Below, piece after piece: positions 28,309 through 36,913 of a stretch of DNA of 64,000 nucleotides. The DNA is taken from positions 1 to 64,000 of the forward strand of contig CALIRO010000032.1 in the NCBI GenBank assembly GCA_938042245.1, written 5' to 3'. The translations under genes were made by a program, and so were the position numbers. The notes under the pieces were generated by a model. The model saw only the letters and a list, made by a program, of their open reading frames with translations. It ran no database searches and was not told the origin of the DNA. Each line of letters begins with the position of its first letter. Position 1 is the stretch's first letter. The stretch is from an uncultured Thermoguttaceae bacterium (lineage in GTDB: Bacteria; Planctomycetota; Planctomycetia; Pirellulales; Thermoguttaceae).

Positions 28309-28549
28309 TTAGCCGCCCTCCAGATATTCCAACAGGCGATGCCAATAGATGTTCACACGGGCAAGCGCTGCATACGCATATTCGGCATTTTTCTTTAAGC
28401 CCCGAAACCGCACCCGACGCCTGCCAGGGCATGATCCGGTTCATCGTGTGCAAGAACTCATGCCGCCGGGTGGGTTTTCGGCGTTGGTCAAAGCCTAGAC
28501 GGGCCAAAGCGGCTTGTCCTGGGGGGGCTGGATGTTGTAGGATGGCCAA
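28309..28549 (-). pseudogene. IS5-type transposase remnant with internal deletion
   Basis: The frame starting at 28549 reads LGFDQRRKPTRRHEFLHTMN then RIMPWQ, which resembles the N-terminus of IS5-group transposases. A second frame then gives VRFRGLKKNAEYAYAALARV and ends at the stop 28309-28311. This resembles the C-terminal VRYRGLKKN-type end. The DDE catalytic core is absent, so an internal deletion joined the two ends. No terminal inverted repeats were identified. It is a dead element. Confidence 0.65.
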
Positions 28550-29024
28550 TCGGCTAGTTCACTTTGCCACGGCTGGAAAAGATCGCTTGTCCAAAGCGTC
28601 GCTGGATGGGTTCTCCTCGCATCCGTTGGGCCTCCTTTGGGGATGGTCCTCTGCATAAGTCCTTCCAGAATCTGGCTAAACAAATCCACTTAACTTATGG
28701 GCAGTCCATAGGTTAGGTAAAAGATTTCTTTTTGCGAATTCCCCCTCCAAAGAAGATCCCCCGGCAGAAAAAGAGAGCATTCCCCGCCAGAAAAGATTTT
28801 CCCAAAATTTTTTCCCATGTTTGACAGCGCCAGGGGGAGTAGAATACGAAAAGTACGGTCATTGCAGAGAGTACATAAGGAATGAGTGGGATTTACTGAT
28901 ATTGGGCCTGCTGGGTTACGGGTATTAGGCCTGCTGGGCCGATTTACAGCCCCCAAACCCCCACTGGGTTAAAAACCGGCAGTTATGCAGAGGTTTCAAG
29001 GATCTTTCCCTGGGAGGAAATCCA
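28550..29024. promoter_or_regulatory. Intergenic region upstream of the FAD oxidoreductase gene
   Basis: No gene supported. GGCCTGCTGGG occurs twice, near 28905-28915 and 28928-28938. GGGAGGAAATCC just before 29025 is the ribosome site of the next gene. A promoter must lie here but was not fixed. Confidence 0.4.
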
Positions 29025-30611
29025 ATGGAACGGTCAGATAAGCCCAATTCACCCTATGATCGGCGGCGATTTTTACAGATGTCGGCGGCCGGTTTGGCTG
29101 CTTTCGGTTTCGGAGCAGAGCAGGCGAGGGGCGTCCAGGCGAACGCATCCGCAGAAAATAAAGTTCAAGCGGAGAAGTTGCCAGCGGGGCGGGGCAGGGG
29201 CTCGGGGGATCGCTCGCCCTCGGCGCAAGCCGGAGCTACCCCTTCTGCTTTGCCGTCGGAAAGCGCGCGGGTGGAAGGCGGCTATGTGATGGTTCCGGCC
29301 CGAAGGGTTCCGGTTTTAGCGGAGGCGGACCTTGTAGTTTGCGGCGGCGGCCCTGCGGGCGTTGCTGCCGCCTGCTCGGCGGCCCGCCGAGGGGTCAAAG
29401 TCATCCTACTGGAACGCTGGCCAAGCGTCGGCGGTATGGCTACCAACGCCTTGGTCAATATTTGGCACACCAGCGACCGCACGAAACAGGTCATCTATGG
29501 TCTCGTTCAGGAGGCCATCGAACGGGGAGGACGTTTTGTCCATCGATATCCAGATTATCCCCATCGGTACGAAACCCACTGGTTCGACCCGGAAGGTATG
29601 CGACTGGTTTTCCATCAGATGCTTGACGAGGCGAAGGTGCGGACCTTTTGCGGCTTACAAGCGGTGGAATCCCTGGTAGAAGACGGGTGGATTCGTGGTG
29701 TGTTGGTCGATAGCAAGCGGGGCCGACGCGCAGTCCTGGGCCGGTTTGTCATCGACGCCACCGGCGACGGCGATGTGGCCGCCAATGCCGGGCTAGCCTT
29801 CGAGGTTGGTCGGCCAAGCGACGGCCGGGTGCAGGGGATGACGATGATGTATCGGCTAATCGGCGTAGAGCCTTCGCAGGCTACGCCCGAGGGCGCGGCC
29901 CGGGTGCTTGGCCGGATGCGGCAGCTTCGGCAGGAGGGGAAATTTCCGCCGTTTTTTGACAAAGCCGCCGAACATTATCTGCGCCATCCGCCGTCGTGGT
30001 CCACATCATTGAACATGTGTCCGGTCGCAGGCAACCCGTTGGACGAGGAGGAACTGACCCGGCTGAGTGTGCAGGCCCGTCGGCAGGTGTATCAATACGT
30101 CGATTTGTGGCGGGCTGAGGCGCCCGGCTTTCAAAAAGCCGAGGTCTTACAGATGGGGTTTAGTCTAGGGATTCGGGAGTCCCGGCGAATCCGTGGCCTG
30201 AAGACGTTAGATGCACAAATGATCCTAAACGCCCAGAAACAGCCGGACGCCCTCGGCCATGGCTTCTGGATGATCGACATCCACGATCCGCTCGGCAGCG
30301 GGCATACCACTTGGGCCGAGCAAAATCCCCGCCAAATGGTTCCGCCCGGCCAAAGCTACCATATTCCTCTGGGGATGTGCCTGAACCGACAGATACCCAA
30401 TCTGGCCGTGGTCGGCCGATGCGCCTCGGCTACCCACGAGGCCCTGGCTTCCGTGCGAATCCAAACCCATTGTATGGTGATGGGCCAGGGGGTGGGCACC
30501 TGCGTCGCCTTGGCTCTCCAGAGCGGCTGCGACTTGGCCCAAGTGGACCTCCGCAAACTCCAGAGTGCCCTCCGCGCCGACGGTGTCTATCTGGAAGACG
30601 TGCCGGAATAA
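29025..30611 (+). CDS. TAT-exported FAD-dependent oxidoreductase
   Basis: The protein has 528 residues. The twin-arginine leader is YDRRRFLQMSAAGLAAFGFG, so the folded flavoprotein is probably exported. A low-complexity linker precedes the Rossmann motif ADLVVCGGGPAGVAAACSAA near residue 105. ERWPSVGGMATNALV and GRFVIDATGDGDVAANAG are the second and later FAD blocks typical of the FAD_oxidored family abundant in planctomycetes. It may act on polyols or sugars, which is inference. The GGGAGG ribosome site supports ATG 29025. Confidence 0.88.
   Translation: MERSDKPNSPYDRRRFLQMSAAGLAAFGFGAEQARGVQANASAENKVQAEKLPAGRGRGSGDRSPSAQAGATPSALPSESARVEGGYVMVPARRVPVLAEADLVVCGGGPAGVAAACSAARRGVKVILLERWPSVGGMATNALVNIWHTSDRTKQVIYGLVQEAIERGGRFVHRYPDYPHRYETHWFDPEGMRLVFHQMLDEAKVRTFCGLQAVESLVEDGWIRGVLVDSKRGRRAVLGRFVIDATGDGDVAANAGLAFEVGRPSDGRVQGMTMMYRLIGVEPSQATPEGAARVLGRMRQLRQEGKFPPFFDKAAEHYLRHPPSWSTSLNMCPVAGNPLDEEELTRLSVQARRQVYQYVDLWRAEAPGFQKAEVLQMGFSLGIRESRRIRGLKTLDAQMILNAQKQPDALGHGFWMIDIHDPLGSGHTTWAEQNPRQMVPPGQSYHIPLGMCLNRQIPNLAVVGRCASATHEALASVRIQTHCMVMGQGVGTCVALALQSGCDLAQVDLRKLQSALRADGVYLEDVPE
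29192..29199 (+). other. GGGCAGGG octamer, leftmost rightward-reading copy
   Basis: This lies within the low-complexity linker codons of the FAD oxidoreductase. It is the first of the rightward GGGNAGGG set extending to 36906. Confidence 0.6.
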
Positions 30612-30658
30612 CGGAAACAAGGAAGGGTATCCGAATCGAGGCCCAGGAGGCGGTTAGG

Positions 30659-31312
30659 TTATGCTTGGCCGTCGAACAGGTGGAAGATCATATTTAGCGT
30701 GATCAGCTTCCTTTTTTCGGCCTGGAACCTTAGGATGCTGACGCCGCAGTTGTCCTGACTGATGCGGCGGTATTGAGAAACAGGGATGCCCAGCACATGG
30801 GCCAGCAAACAGCGGTTGACGACGTTGTGGGCCACGACAGCGATGGCTTGGCCGAGGTGTTGCGGGACGATCTGGCCCAGGGCGGCCACCGCGCGATCTT
30901 GCACCTGTTGGAAGGTTTCGCCTTCGGGGTATCCATACTGGCCGGCGTCGGTCAGGAACAGATCGTACCCCTGGGGGTCTTGTTGGCGGATGGCGGTCCA
31001 GTCCAGGCCTTCCCATCGCCCCACATCGACTTCGGTGAGGCCTTCGAGTTCATAGACGGGGGCCCGGTGGGGCAGGGCGATCTGTTCGGCCGTCTGGCGT
31101 GCCCGGAGCAGGGGGCTAGTGTAAACAGCTTGCAGGGGGACCTGGGCCAGGAGCTGGGCGGTCCGCTCGGCTTGCCAGCGGCCTTGGGGCGCAAGCGGCG
31201 CGTTGAGCCTTCGGCCCTGAAGCCGGGGCGGCTGCGCCAGATTGTGCTCCGTGGCGCCGTGCCGAATCAAATACACCAAGCAACTATCCGGGGCAGGGCA
31301 GGGGAGTGTCAA
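30659..31312 (-). CDS. Histidine phosphatase family protein (phosphoglycerate mutase-like)
   Basis: The signature is YLIRHGATEHN, whose His becomes phosphorylated. YTSPLLRARQTAE and AVVAHNVVNRCLLAHVLG carry the second Arg and His of the pocket. TTG 31312 is favoured because GAGGT lies 7 bases upstream; TTG 31354, adding 14 residues, is the alternative. About 217 residues. Such enzymes may be phosphatases or cofactor-dependent mutases; the ELEGLTEVDVGRWEG stretch fits the phosphatase (CobC/GpmB-like) branch. The substrate is unknown. Confidence 0.88.
   Translation of the reverse strand: MTLPCPAPDSCLVYLIRHGATEHNLAQPPRLQGRRLNAPLAPQGRWQAERTAQLLAQVPLQAVYTSPLLRARQTAEQIALPHRAPVYELEGLTEVDVGRWEGLDWTAIRQQDPQGYDLFLTDAGQYGYPEGETFQQVQDRAVAALGQIVPQHLGQAIAVVAHNVVNRCLLAHVLGIPVSQYRRISQDNCGVSILRFQAEKRKLITLNMIFHLFDGQA
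31291..31303 (+). other. Two overlapping GGGCAGGG octamers (rightward)
   Basis: GGGCAGGG at 31291 and 31296 share three G. They lie over the start of the histidine phosphatase gene. Further rightward copies are at 31070 and 31416 (GGGTAGGG). Confidence 0.65.
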
Positions 31313-31526
31313 TTTTTTTACCTCGCTTGAACTACCGGAACCCTTTTCGTCCAATAGGAATCTGGCTGCCGCATAAGCAGTACTTTACGTCTGCTGAGCA
31401 TGCTTTTGCCGCAGTGGGTAGGGGCGTTTTGTCCCCTCACTCGACGTGCTTCGCTCGCCGGCCTCTTCCAGCATGGGAGAGGCGGATAACTTGCCTGTGC
31501 CTTTTGGGGAGAAAGGGGCAATAGGG

Positions 31527-32567
31527 CTATTTTTGTACATGTTTACTGGCCAGTCGGGCGGCCACCCGCAGCGCCTCAATCATTCCGGCGGTCTCGGCAC
31601 AGCGCTTCCAGGCAATATCGAAGGCGGTGCCGTGGGCCACGCTGGTCCGTACGATCGGCAGGCCTAAGGTTACGTTGACGGCCCGGTACATGCCCAGCAG
31701 TTTCAAGGCGATATGGCCTTGGTCGTGGTACATGGCCACCACGGCGTCGAACTGGCCGTCCCGGGCGCGAACCATCAGGGTATCTACAGGCAAGGGGCCT
31801 TGGACATCGAGGCCCTCTTGGCGGGCCAGCTGGAGGGCCGGTTGGAGGATGCATTTTTCTTCATGGCCAAATAGTCCGCCTTCGCCGGCATGGGGGTTGA
31901 GGGCGGCCAGGCCGATCCGGGGGCGTTGACCCGGCGGCATGAGCCGACGCATAAACTGGTCGGCCAATCGGCACTTGGCCAGCACGTTTTCTACCGTCAA
32001 TTGGTCAAAGACCTGGCGCAGGGCGGTATGCAGGGTTACATGGACCACGGCCAAACCGGCGGGACTGCGGATCTGGTCGTCCGGCCCAAGGTAGAGCATC
32101 ATGGCGAAATCGCGCACTCCGCACAAGCTGGCCAAAAGTTCTGTATGGCCGGGATAGTCGTAGCCGGCCTGATGGAGGGCTTCTTTGTGCAACGGGGCGG
32201 TGCTGAGGGCGTCGGCCTGGCCGGCCAAAACCAATTGGGCAGCCTGGACGACGGCCTGGTAGGCGGCCCGGCCCGCCCGAGCATCTACCCTGCCGGGCCG
32301 AACCTGGAGCACCTCGTCCTCACAAACCGGCAGGCAGGGCAGCAGGGCAGGGGAGGGCTGCGCCTCCGAAGGACTGGAGATTTCCTGCACCTGGATCGGC
32401 AGACGCCACAACCGGGCGGCTCGGCGGAGGATTTCCGGATGGCCCACAACGAAGGGTCGGCAGATTTCATGTACAAATGTTTCTGGCCAAGCGGCCACAA
32501 TCACCTCCGGCCCAATACCAGCCGGGTCGCCCATGCTAATGGCTATCCTCGGTCTAGATTCGCCCAC
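31527..32567 (-). CDS. pdxA: 4-hydroxythreonine-4-phosphate dehydrogenase
   Basis: NAD-dependent step of DXP-dependent pyridoxal phosphate synthesis, giving 3-amino-2-oxopropyl phosphate. RIAISMGDPAGIGPEV opens the protein. PGHTELLA, NPHAGEGGLFG, YHDQGHIALKL and TSVAHGTAFDIA carry the metal His residues and substrate contacts. GTG 32567 is preferred because GGAGGTG sits about 7 bases upstream; TTG 32582 adds five residues. About 346 residues, a normal length. It is followed by the histidine phosphatase gene on the same strand. Confidence 0.95.
   Translation of the reverse strand: MGESRPRIAISMGDPAGIGPEVIVAAWPETFVHEICRPFVVGHPEILRRAARLWRLPIQVQEISSPSEAQPSPALLPCLPVCEDEVLQVRPGRVDARAGRAAYQAVVQAAQLVLAGQADALSTAPLHKEALHQAGYDYPGHTELLASLCGVRDFAMMLYLGPDDQIRSPAGLAVVHVTLHTALRQVFDQLTVENVLAKCRLADQFMRRLMPPGQRPRIGLAALNPHAGEGGLFGHEEKCILQPALQLARQEGLDVQGPLPVDTLMVRARDGQFDAVVAMYHDQGHIALKLLGMYRAVNVTLGLPIVRTSVAHGTAFDIAWKRCAETAGMIEALRVAARLASKHVQK
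32345..32357 (+). other. Overlapping GGGCAGGG and GGGGAGGG octamers (rightward)
   Basis: GGGCAGGG at 32345 overlaps GGGGAGGG at 32350. They lie inside pdxA where the minus strand encodes a Pro/Leu-rich, poorly conserved stretch. Confidence 0.6.
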
Positions 32568-32582
32568 GGCCAACACCTCCAA

Positions 32583-32886
32583 AATCCTCTATTTTAGCCT
32601 CCTTGGCCCGAAAGGAAAAGGCAGTGCTGGGTACCTCCGGCCCACCTAACCCCACCTCCTTGCACCCTAAGGAGTCGGAAAACACAATTAATCTTGCTAA
32701 CCCATGGGAAATCCCCGGGGTAGGGCAGGGGAGGAAACAGGGGCCAGGGCAGGGGAGGTAAAAAGGCCGGGGCAGAACAGGGGCGATAAGAAGGACAGAG
32801 GGGCAAAAAAGACCTCCCTACCGGCATCGAATTCCGAATCCAGTGGAGGCGAAGAAGGGCAGGGGGCAAAAAGGAGAAGCGATCTT
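32583..32886. other. G-rich intergenic region with five rightward GGGNAGGG octamers
   Basis: No gene is assigned. Octamers start at 32718, 32723, 32747 and 32857, all reading rightward, with GGGGAGG variants between them. AAGGAGAAG near 32870 is the ribosome site of dtd. The frame upstream of dtd is open but encodes only Gly/Arg/Lys-rich sequence. Confidence 0.6.
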
Positions 32887-33345
32887 ATGCGAGCATGTAT
32901 CCAACGGGTAAGCCGGGCCGAGGTGCGGGTTGGCGGCCAGCCCTGCGCCCAAATAGGCCGGGGGATGCTCGTGCTTTTGGGCGTCGCCCAGGACGATACG
33001 GAAGCCGACGCCCGGCTTTTGGCCGACAAGGTGGCCGGGCTTCGGATCTTTGAAGACTCGGCCGGCAAGATGAACCTGGCCCTGAAGGAGGTGGGGGGAA
33101 GCATATTAGTAGTCAGCCAGTTCACGTTGCTTGCTCAATGCTGGAACGGCCGCCGGCCCAGTTTTACCGAAGCCGCCCCGCCGGAAAAAGCGGTCCAACT
33201 GTATGAACTGTTCGTCCAGACCGTAGCCGCTCAGGGCATCCCGGTCGCCACCGGCCGATTCCGGGAGCATATGGAGGTGGAACTAGTAAACGACGGGCCG
33301 GTTACTTTTGTGCTCCAAACCCGCCGGGGCCAACCGGATCGGTAG
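32887..33345 (+). CDS. dtd: D-aminoacyl-tRNA deacylase
   Basis: Hydrolyses D-amino acids mischarged on tRNA and also glycyl-tRNA-Ala by family. The protein has 152 residues. The two active-site blocks are seen: SQFTLLA and NDGPVTF (the Gly-Pro cis motif). It begins MRACIQRVSRAEV. ATG 32887 is chosen because AGGAGAAG precedes it and all family homology starts there. Confidence 0.96.
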   Translation: MRACIQRVSRAEVRVGGQPCAQIGRGMLVLLGVAQDDTEADARLLADKVAGLRIFEDSAGKMNLALKEVGGSILVVSQFTLLAQCWNGRRPSFTEAAPPEKAVQLYELFVQTVAAQGIPVATGRFREHMEVELVNDGPVTFVLQTRRGQPDR

Positions 33346-33477
33346 GAACGCTTTTCGTACCCTTTCCAACGAAGGGACACCTCGTGGGAAATCGCCTCTC
33401 CCGCGGCGGGGAGAGGCGATTTTTTTGCGGCGGGCAGAGGAATGAACAAAGTAGCAGTTCAAGCCGCCTGGATTCCC

Positions 33478-33573
33478 GCTTGCGCGAGGATGACAAGAAG
33501 GCTGCCTGTGCAGGGATGGCAAGAAGGCTACTTGCGCGGGGATGACAAGAGGGCTGCTTGCGCGAGAATGACC
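33478..33573 (+). repeat. 26-base tandem repeat, four units
   Basis: Units begin at 33478, 33504, 33530 and 33556 with core CTTGCGCGRGGATGACAAGA. The first unit is the right arm of a GGATTCC-family palindrome, so the array appears to have grown from half of a dispersed repeat. Confidence 0.8.
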
Positions 33574-33680
33574 ATAGATCTGTAGATCTGTACTTTTGCG
33601 AGAAGTACAGATAGCGCTATTCGGCTGGTATGGTACATTTTTCCTAACCCGGCGAACCTCGACCAATCCCAAAAGGGGCG

Positions 33681-33703
33681 GGGCAGGGGAGGGTAGGGCA
33701 GGG
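33681..33703 (+). other. Cluster of four overlapping GGGNAGGG octamers (rightward)
   Basis: GGGCAGGG at 33681, GGGGAGGG at 33686, GGGTAGGG at 33691 and GGGCAGGG at 33696 overlap in 23 bases, intergenic. The opposite-strand counterpart is the triple cluster at 41750-41767. Confidence 0.75.
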
Positions 33704-33776
33704 CGTTGCTTGGCCGGTGGCTCGGCGCACTGGCTCTCAGCCGGGCTTAGGCCTGACCGGCCTCCCAAGCGTTCTG

Positions 33777-35441
33777 TTACTTTTCCCAATGGACGATCCA
33801 GGATTTCCAATCGCAGCGGATCGTTTTCAGACGCAACGTGAGGGCCTTGAACTCCAGGTCCAGTTCCTTCTGTTCTTTGTTGATCTGACGCATGGTCTGG
33901 GCGGCTTCGATCATTTTTTGGTCGGCTTCGCGTTGCCTTTGACGCACGTGCGGATCGGAGGCGAGGCCCTCCACGGCGGAAGGCGTCTCGGCCCGGGCCT
34001 TTTGGTAGTCGGCCTCCGCTTGTTGATATCGCATGTTCCACCATTTGATGACATGTTTAGTCGTAGCCAGATCGTGAGCAATGTCCGCCTCGCTTTTGCC
34101 GTAACTGGCAACAAACTTCTCCAGCACCCGGTCGGCGTCGGCAGCCTCTCGATACTCGGCGCTAAGGATAGCTAGTTCATACGGCATCGTGGCCAAGTCT
34201 GTGACAAGCTCTCCATATTTGACCGCGGGCGTGAGCTTTGCTGCCCGCTTCCATACTTGGCCGTCCGCCACGTTGTCCACCGCGGTGCTGGCCACCGTTT
34301 TATAAAATTGCTGGTAGCGGTGGTCGGCAGTCAGGAGGAGTTGGGCGCGGACTTCCAGTTCCTTGAGGGGCAACTTGGCGTCGGAGAGCCAATCCAAAAG
34401 TTGGCCCGACCGTTTCCCGTCCAACCCATACCCGAAGTAGTACTTGCGGAACAGGTTTTTTCTTTCCTGGGGCAAGGCGTCGAACTTGCGTTTGGCCCAG
34501 GGCGGCATCTCCTCCAAGGGTTCTTCGTCCGTAGGGGAGCGGCGGCCTGGGGAAGGAGGCTCCGGCTTGGTCGGAGGTTGCTCCGGCGGCAAGCGGAACT
34601 TCGTGGGCGGTTCTTTGACGCTGATGCGCGGTTCGGAGGCTCTCGGCTCTTGAGGGGGTTGGGCAGGTTTCGACTCAGCGGTGGCGGCGGTCGCTGAGCG
34701 GGTGCGGAATTGCCAAACGCCTTGGCCAGGCGCCCGCCACGCGGCGGGAGTATTCGCATCGGGCCAAGTTTTTCTTATCGTCTCAACGCCCGGCGGATCT
34801 CCTATGAGGCGATTGATTTTGAAGATACTCTCTCCGCTTGTTTCCGCGGTGACGGTGCCATCTCGGTGCAACTCCAGACGAACTTTTATCAGGTCCACTG
34901 TTTTAACGATGCGGTGCGAGGTAATCCGGTTAGGATTCGTATTGGCCCAACCCCACGATTGATGTTCTGACTGTTCGTAAGTCCAAGTCCCCACGATCAC
35001 GTTGCCTTGAAGCGTCCCCTCGAAGGTGCGAGTGGTTTCATAACCTTCCGACCGAAACGTTTCTGCTTTTTGTTCCGGCTCTTTGAGCGTGGGCAGACGC
35101 GATGTAACCATGCCGCCCCGGATTTCATACACGGCGGTTTCGGTCTGTTGGGGGGCTGCCGGATGCCAACTGACCACTTCGATCGTGCAATCTTCCGGAA
35201 TGATCGGTTTGGACTCTTTCTGGCGGTCTTCGTCGGTCTTTTGGGGAAGTCCCTGTTGGGCCAGTCTCTTGGCCCGAGCTTCCAAAGCCTTCAACGAGTC
35301 TTCTTGAGATTGAGACGGCGCCTGGGGTGCTGGTTGGACCTCTGCCGCTGGGACGTCCGGCAGTAGGATAAAAAAGGCCGCCCCTAAAACCAGGACCGAT
35401 GACGCCCATCGCCGCCGCTTGGGAGTGTGAGATGCTGCCAT
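33777..35441 (-). CDS. Secreted protein of unknown function with Pro-rich hinge and coiled-coil tail
   Basis: The protein has 554 residues and is not recognised. A signal peptide (VLVLGAAFFILLPDVPAAEV) is followed by a short helix and a beta-rich domain (about 85-255) with repeated strands such as EVVSWHPAAPQQ and RLELHRDGTVTA. A Pro/Glu hinge lies at about 265-320. A helical C-terminal half has charged heptad-like stretches (RQREADQKMIEAAQTMRQIN) that suggest a coiled coil. GAGGAGG precedes ATG 35441. Predicted periplasmic or surface location; no enzymatic motif was seen. Confidence 0.7.
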   Translation of the reverse strand: MAASHTPKRRRWASSVLVLGAAFFILLPDVPAAEVQPAPQAPSQSQEDSLKALEARAKRLAQQGLPQKTDEDRQKESKPIIPEDCTIEVVSWHPAAPQQTETAVYEIRGGMVTSRLPTLKEPEQKAETFRSEGYETTRTFEGTLQGNVIVGTWTYEQSEHQSWGWANTNPNRITSHRIVKTVDLIKVRLELHRDGTVTAETSGESIFKINRLIGDPPGVETIRKTWPDANTPAAWRAPGQGVWQFRTRSATAATAESKPAQPPQEPRASEPRISVKEPPTKFRLPPEQPPTKPEPPSPGRRSPTDEEPLEEMPPWAKRKFDALPQERKNLFRKYYFGYGLDGKRSGQLLDWLSDAKLPLKELEVRAQLLLTADHRYQQFYKTVASTAVDNVADGQVWKRAAKLTPAVKYGELVTDLATMPYELAILSAEYREAADADRVLEKFVASYGKSEADIAHDLATTKHVIKWWNMRYQQAEADYQKARAETPSAVEGLASDPHVRQRQREADQKMIEAAQTMRQINKEQKELDLEFKALTLRLKTIRCDWKSWIVHWEK

Positions 35442-35540
35442 GGCTTTGGCCTCCTCGAGGGTATTATACCTTTAAGAATCCTTAGGGGGGGTGGAGTTGG
35501 GTTATTTTCAGTCGGCGGCCAAAGCGGCCTTTCGTTCTCC

Positions 35541-36458
35541 TTACCGGAAGAAGCGAAAGAAAGAGCCTTGTTCGGCCTGTGCGGCGGGGGATTGATCCTC
35601 GGTTGGGTTTTGCGGCGATGGCGGCGACGGAGGGGCTGGCTTTTGACCGGATACAGCCGATTCGGGCGGATTCCGGGCGGATTCGGGTTGTTTCGTGGTT
35701 TCGGGCTGCTGGGTGCCAGAGCGGGAGTGCGGTTGGGTCAGGGCGTTTTCCAGGGCGGCCAGACGCTCGCGCTGCGACTCCCAAAACTGGGCCTGAGCTT
35801 CCACATACCGACGCTGCACGTCTTCCATCCAGGCCGGCTCGAAAAACACAACCACCACCAAAAGCCCCAACACCCCATAGCTCAGTAGGTTCGACCAAGC
35901 GTGCGATCCCCACAGTTTCAACGCCGTGCCGAAGGAGCGGCGCAGTTTCCATCGGCCTCGCACCCACTCCAGACTATAAAGCTCATCCAGCCCCAGATGG
36001 CTCAGATACCCCAGCAGCACCCCACCCGCCTTGTACCACCGCAACGCCACCTCTTGCCCCGAGGCCAACAAAAAGGCGATCAAGAAGAACACCCCAGCTA
36101 CGGGCAAACTATGAAACATCCCCCGATGGACTGTGAATTTTTTCAAAAACCACCCCAACCCAAACCGGATCAGTAAATAACTGCCTGCCCCGATCAGCAC
36201 CAATAGCTCCGGCGTGAGGCCGAACGTCCGAAGCCGCTCCAGGAGCATCATCGGCACGACCGCGGCAGCAAAGGCCACGCTTTCCCGCAGCGGTCGGCCC
36301 GAACCGCTATCCAAATCCGGGAGCATCCCGCTGACGCCGCAAAGTCCACCGGCTAATAGGCTGGTCGAAAGCGGCACGTCGTACCAAGCGTAGGCCGCCG
36401 CCCCATAGCCAGCGCCTAACACCGTGCTGGTGGCAATATGGGTTACAAAATCGGCCAT
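35541..36458 (-). CDS. Membrane-bound metal-dependent hydrolase, DUF457/YdjM type
   Basis: The protein has 305 residues with several membrane helices. Motifs typical of the family are DFVTHIATS at the N-terminus, GMLPDLDS, VHRGMFHSLP and GYLSHLGLDELYSLEW, whose His and Asp residues would bind metal. The last 80 residues are Pro/Glu/Gln-rich and extend beyond the family core. The biochemical role of YdjM-type proteins is poorly known. GAGGA lies upstream of the start. The substrate is not assigned. Confidence 0.88.
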   Translation of the reverse strand: MADFVTHIATSTVLGAGYGAAAYAWYDVPLSTSLLAGGLCGVSGMLPDLDSGSGRPLRESVAFAAAVVPMMLLERLRTFGLTPELLVLIGAGSYLLIRFGLGWFLKKFTVHRGMFHSLPVAGVFFLIAFLLASGQEVALRWYKAGGVLLGYLSHLGLDELYSLEWVRGRWKLRRSFGTALKLWGSHAWSNLLSYGVLGLLVVVVFFEPAWMEDVQRRYVEAQAQFWESQRERLAALENALTQPHSRSGTQQPETTKQPESARNPPESAVSGQKPAPPSPPSPQNPTEDQSPAAQAEQGSFFRFFR

Positions 36459-36505
36459 CGTGGCAGTCCTCGGGCCTATCCCGCTCCGCCCAACCGGCGG
36501 GAAAA

Positions 36506-36610
36506 CTAGTACGGTACTCCATTGATTATGGAGTATTGGCCGTCGGCGGCGGCACGGTGGTTGCTACGCCTACCAGGGCTAGTACGTTACCGCATTGATT
36601 ATGGAGTATT
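36506..36610. repeat. Duplicated hairpin element CTAGTACGGTACTCCAT
   Basis: Copy one (36506-36537) contains the perfect palindrome arms TACTCCAT and ATGGAGTA around TGATT. Copy two (36579-36610) keeps CTAGTACG and the right arm but has changes in the left arm. The copies are 73 bases apart, in the same orientation, upstream of the DUF457 start. Confidence 0.7.
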
Positions 36611-36635
36611 CGCGGAGCCAAGCCCCCAGCAGGTT

Positions 36636-36663
36636 GTCATTCCTCCAAAAGCGGGAATCCAGG
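36636..36663. repeat. GGATTCC-family dispersed palindromic repeat
   Basis: Starts GTCATTCC and ends GCGGGAATCCAGG. It is one of about nine copies in this window. Confidence 0.75.
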
Positions 36664-36810
36664 AAAAACCAACCTTCTAACATCCACCATCCACTTCTGG
36701 AGAGTGTACGGGGTTTTGCCTATTTTCGCCAAGAGCATTCTTTGAAATTTAAAAAACGAGGCATTGGCGGTCGGATTTCTCAATCGAGGCAATCGGGGGG
36801 GAAGTTTATC

Positions 36811-36826
36811 CATATTGTGTATTTTG
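36811..36826 (+). other. AT-rich ATTGTGTATW motif, copy c
   Basis: Reads CATATTGTGTATTTTG, about 300 bases upstream of cvpA. Confidence 0.4.
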
Positions 36827-36905
36827 GCTATTTTGGCTGAGGGTTGCTCTTTTGGAACGGCGTCAATTGAGCTATATTGCGGGTTGGACTGCCCAAGGGA
36901 GAGTT

Positions 36906-36913
36906 GGGCAGGG
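36906..36913 (+). other. GGGCAGGG octamer, rightmost of the rightward set
   Basis: Last rightward-reading octamer before the 4.8 kb interval that contains no copies in either direction. The next clustered copies, from 41750, read leftward. Confidence 0.6.

Larger units (their letters stand above)
33346..33776. repeat. Repeat-rich intergenic region
   Basis: No gene. In order: a copy (33395-33440) of the element at 931-975; one GGATTCC-family arm (33467-33494); a four-unit 26-base tandem array derived from it; a perfect hairpin CTGTACTT/AAGTACAG (33588-33595 with 33603-33610); a diverged ATTCGGCTG module (33615-33643); and four overlapping GGGNAGGG octamers (33681-33703). Confidence 0.75.

Noticed and set aside
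33345-33776. CRISPR array
   Set aside because: The 26-base units are tandem without spacers and no cas gene is present.
36595-36840. 81-codon open frame near the repeats
   Set aside because: It is built mainly from the GGATTCC-family repeat and AT-rich DNA.
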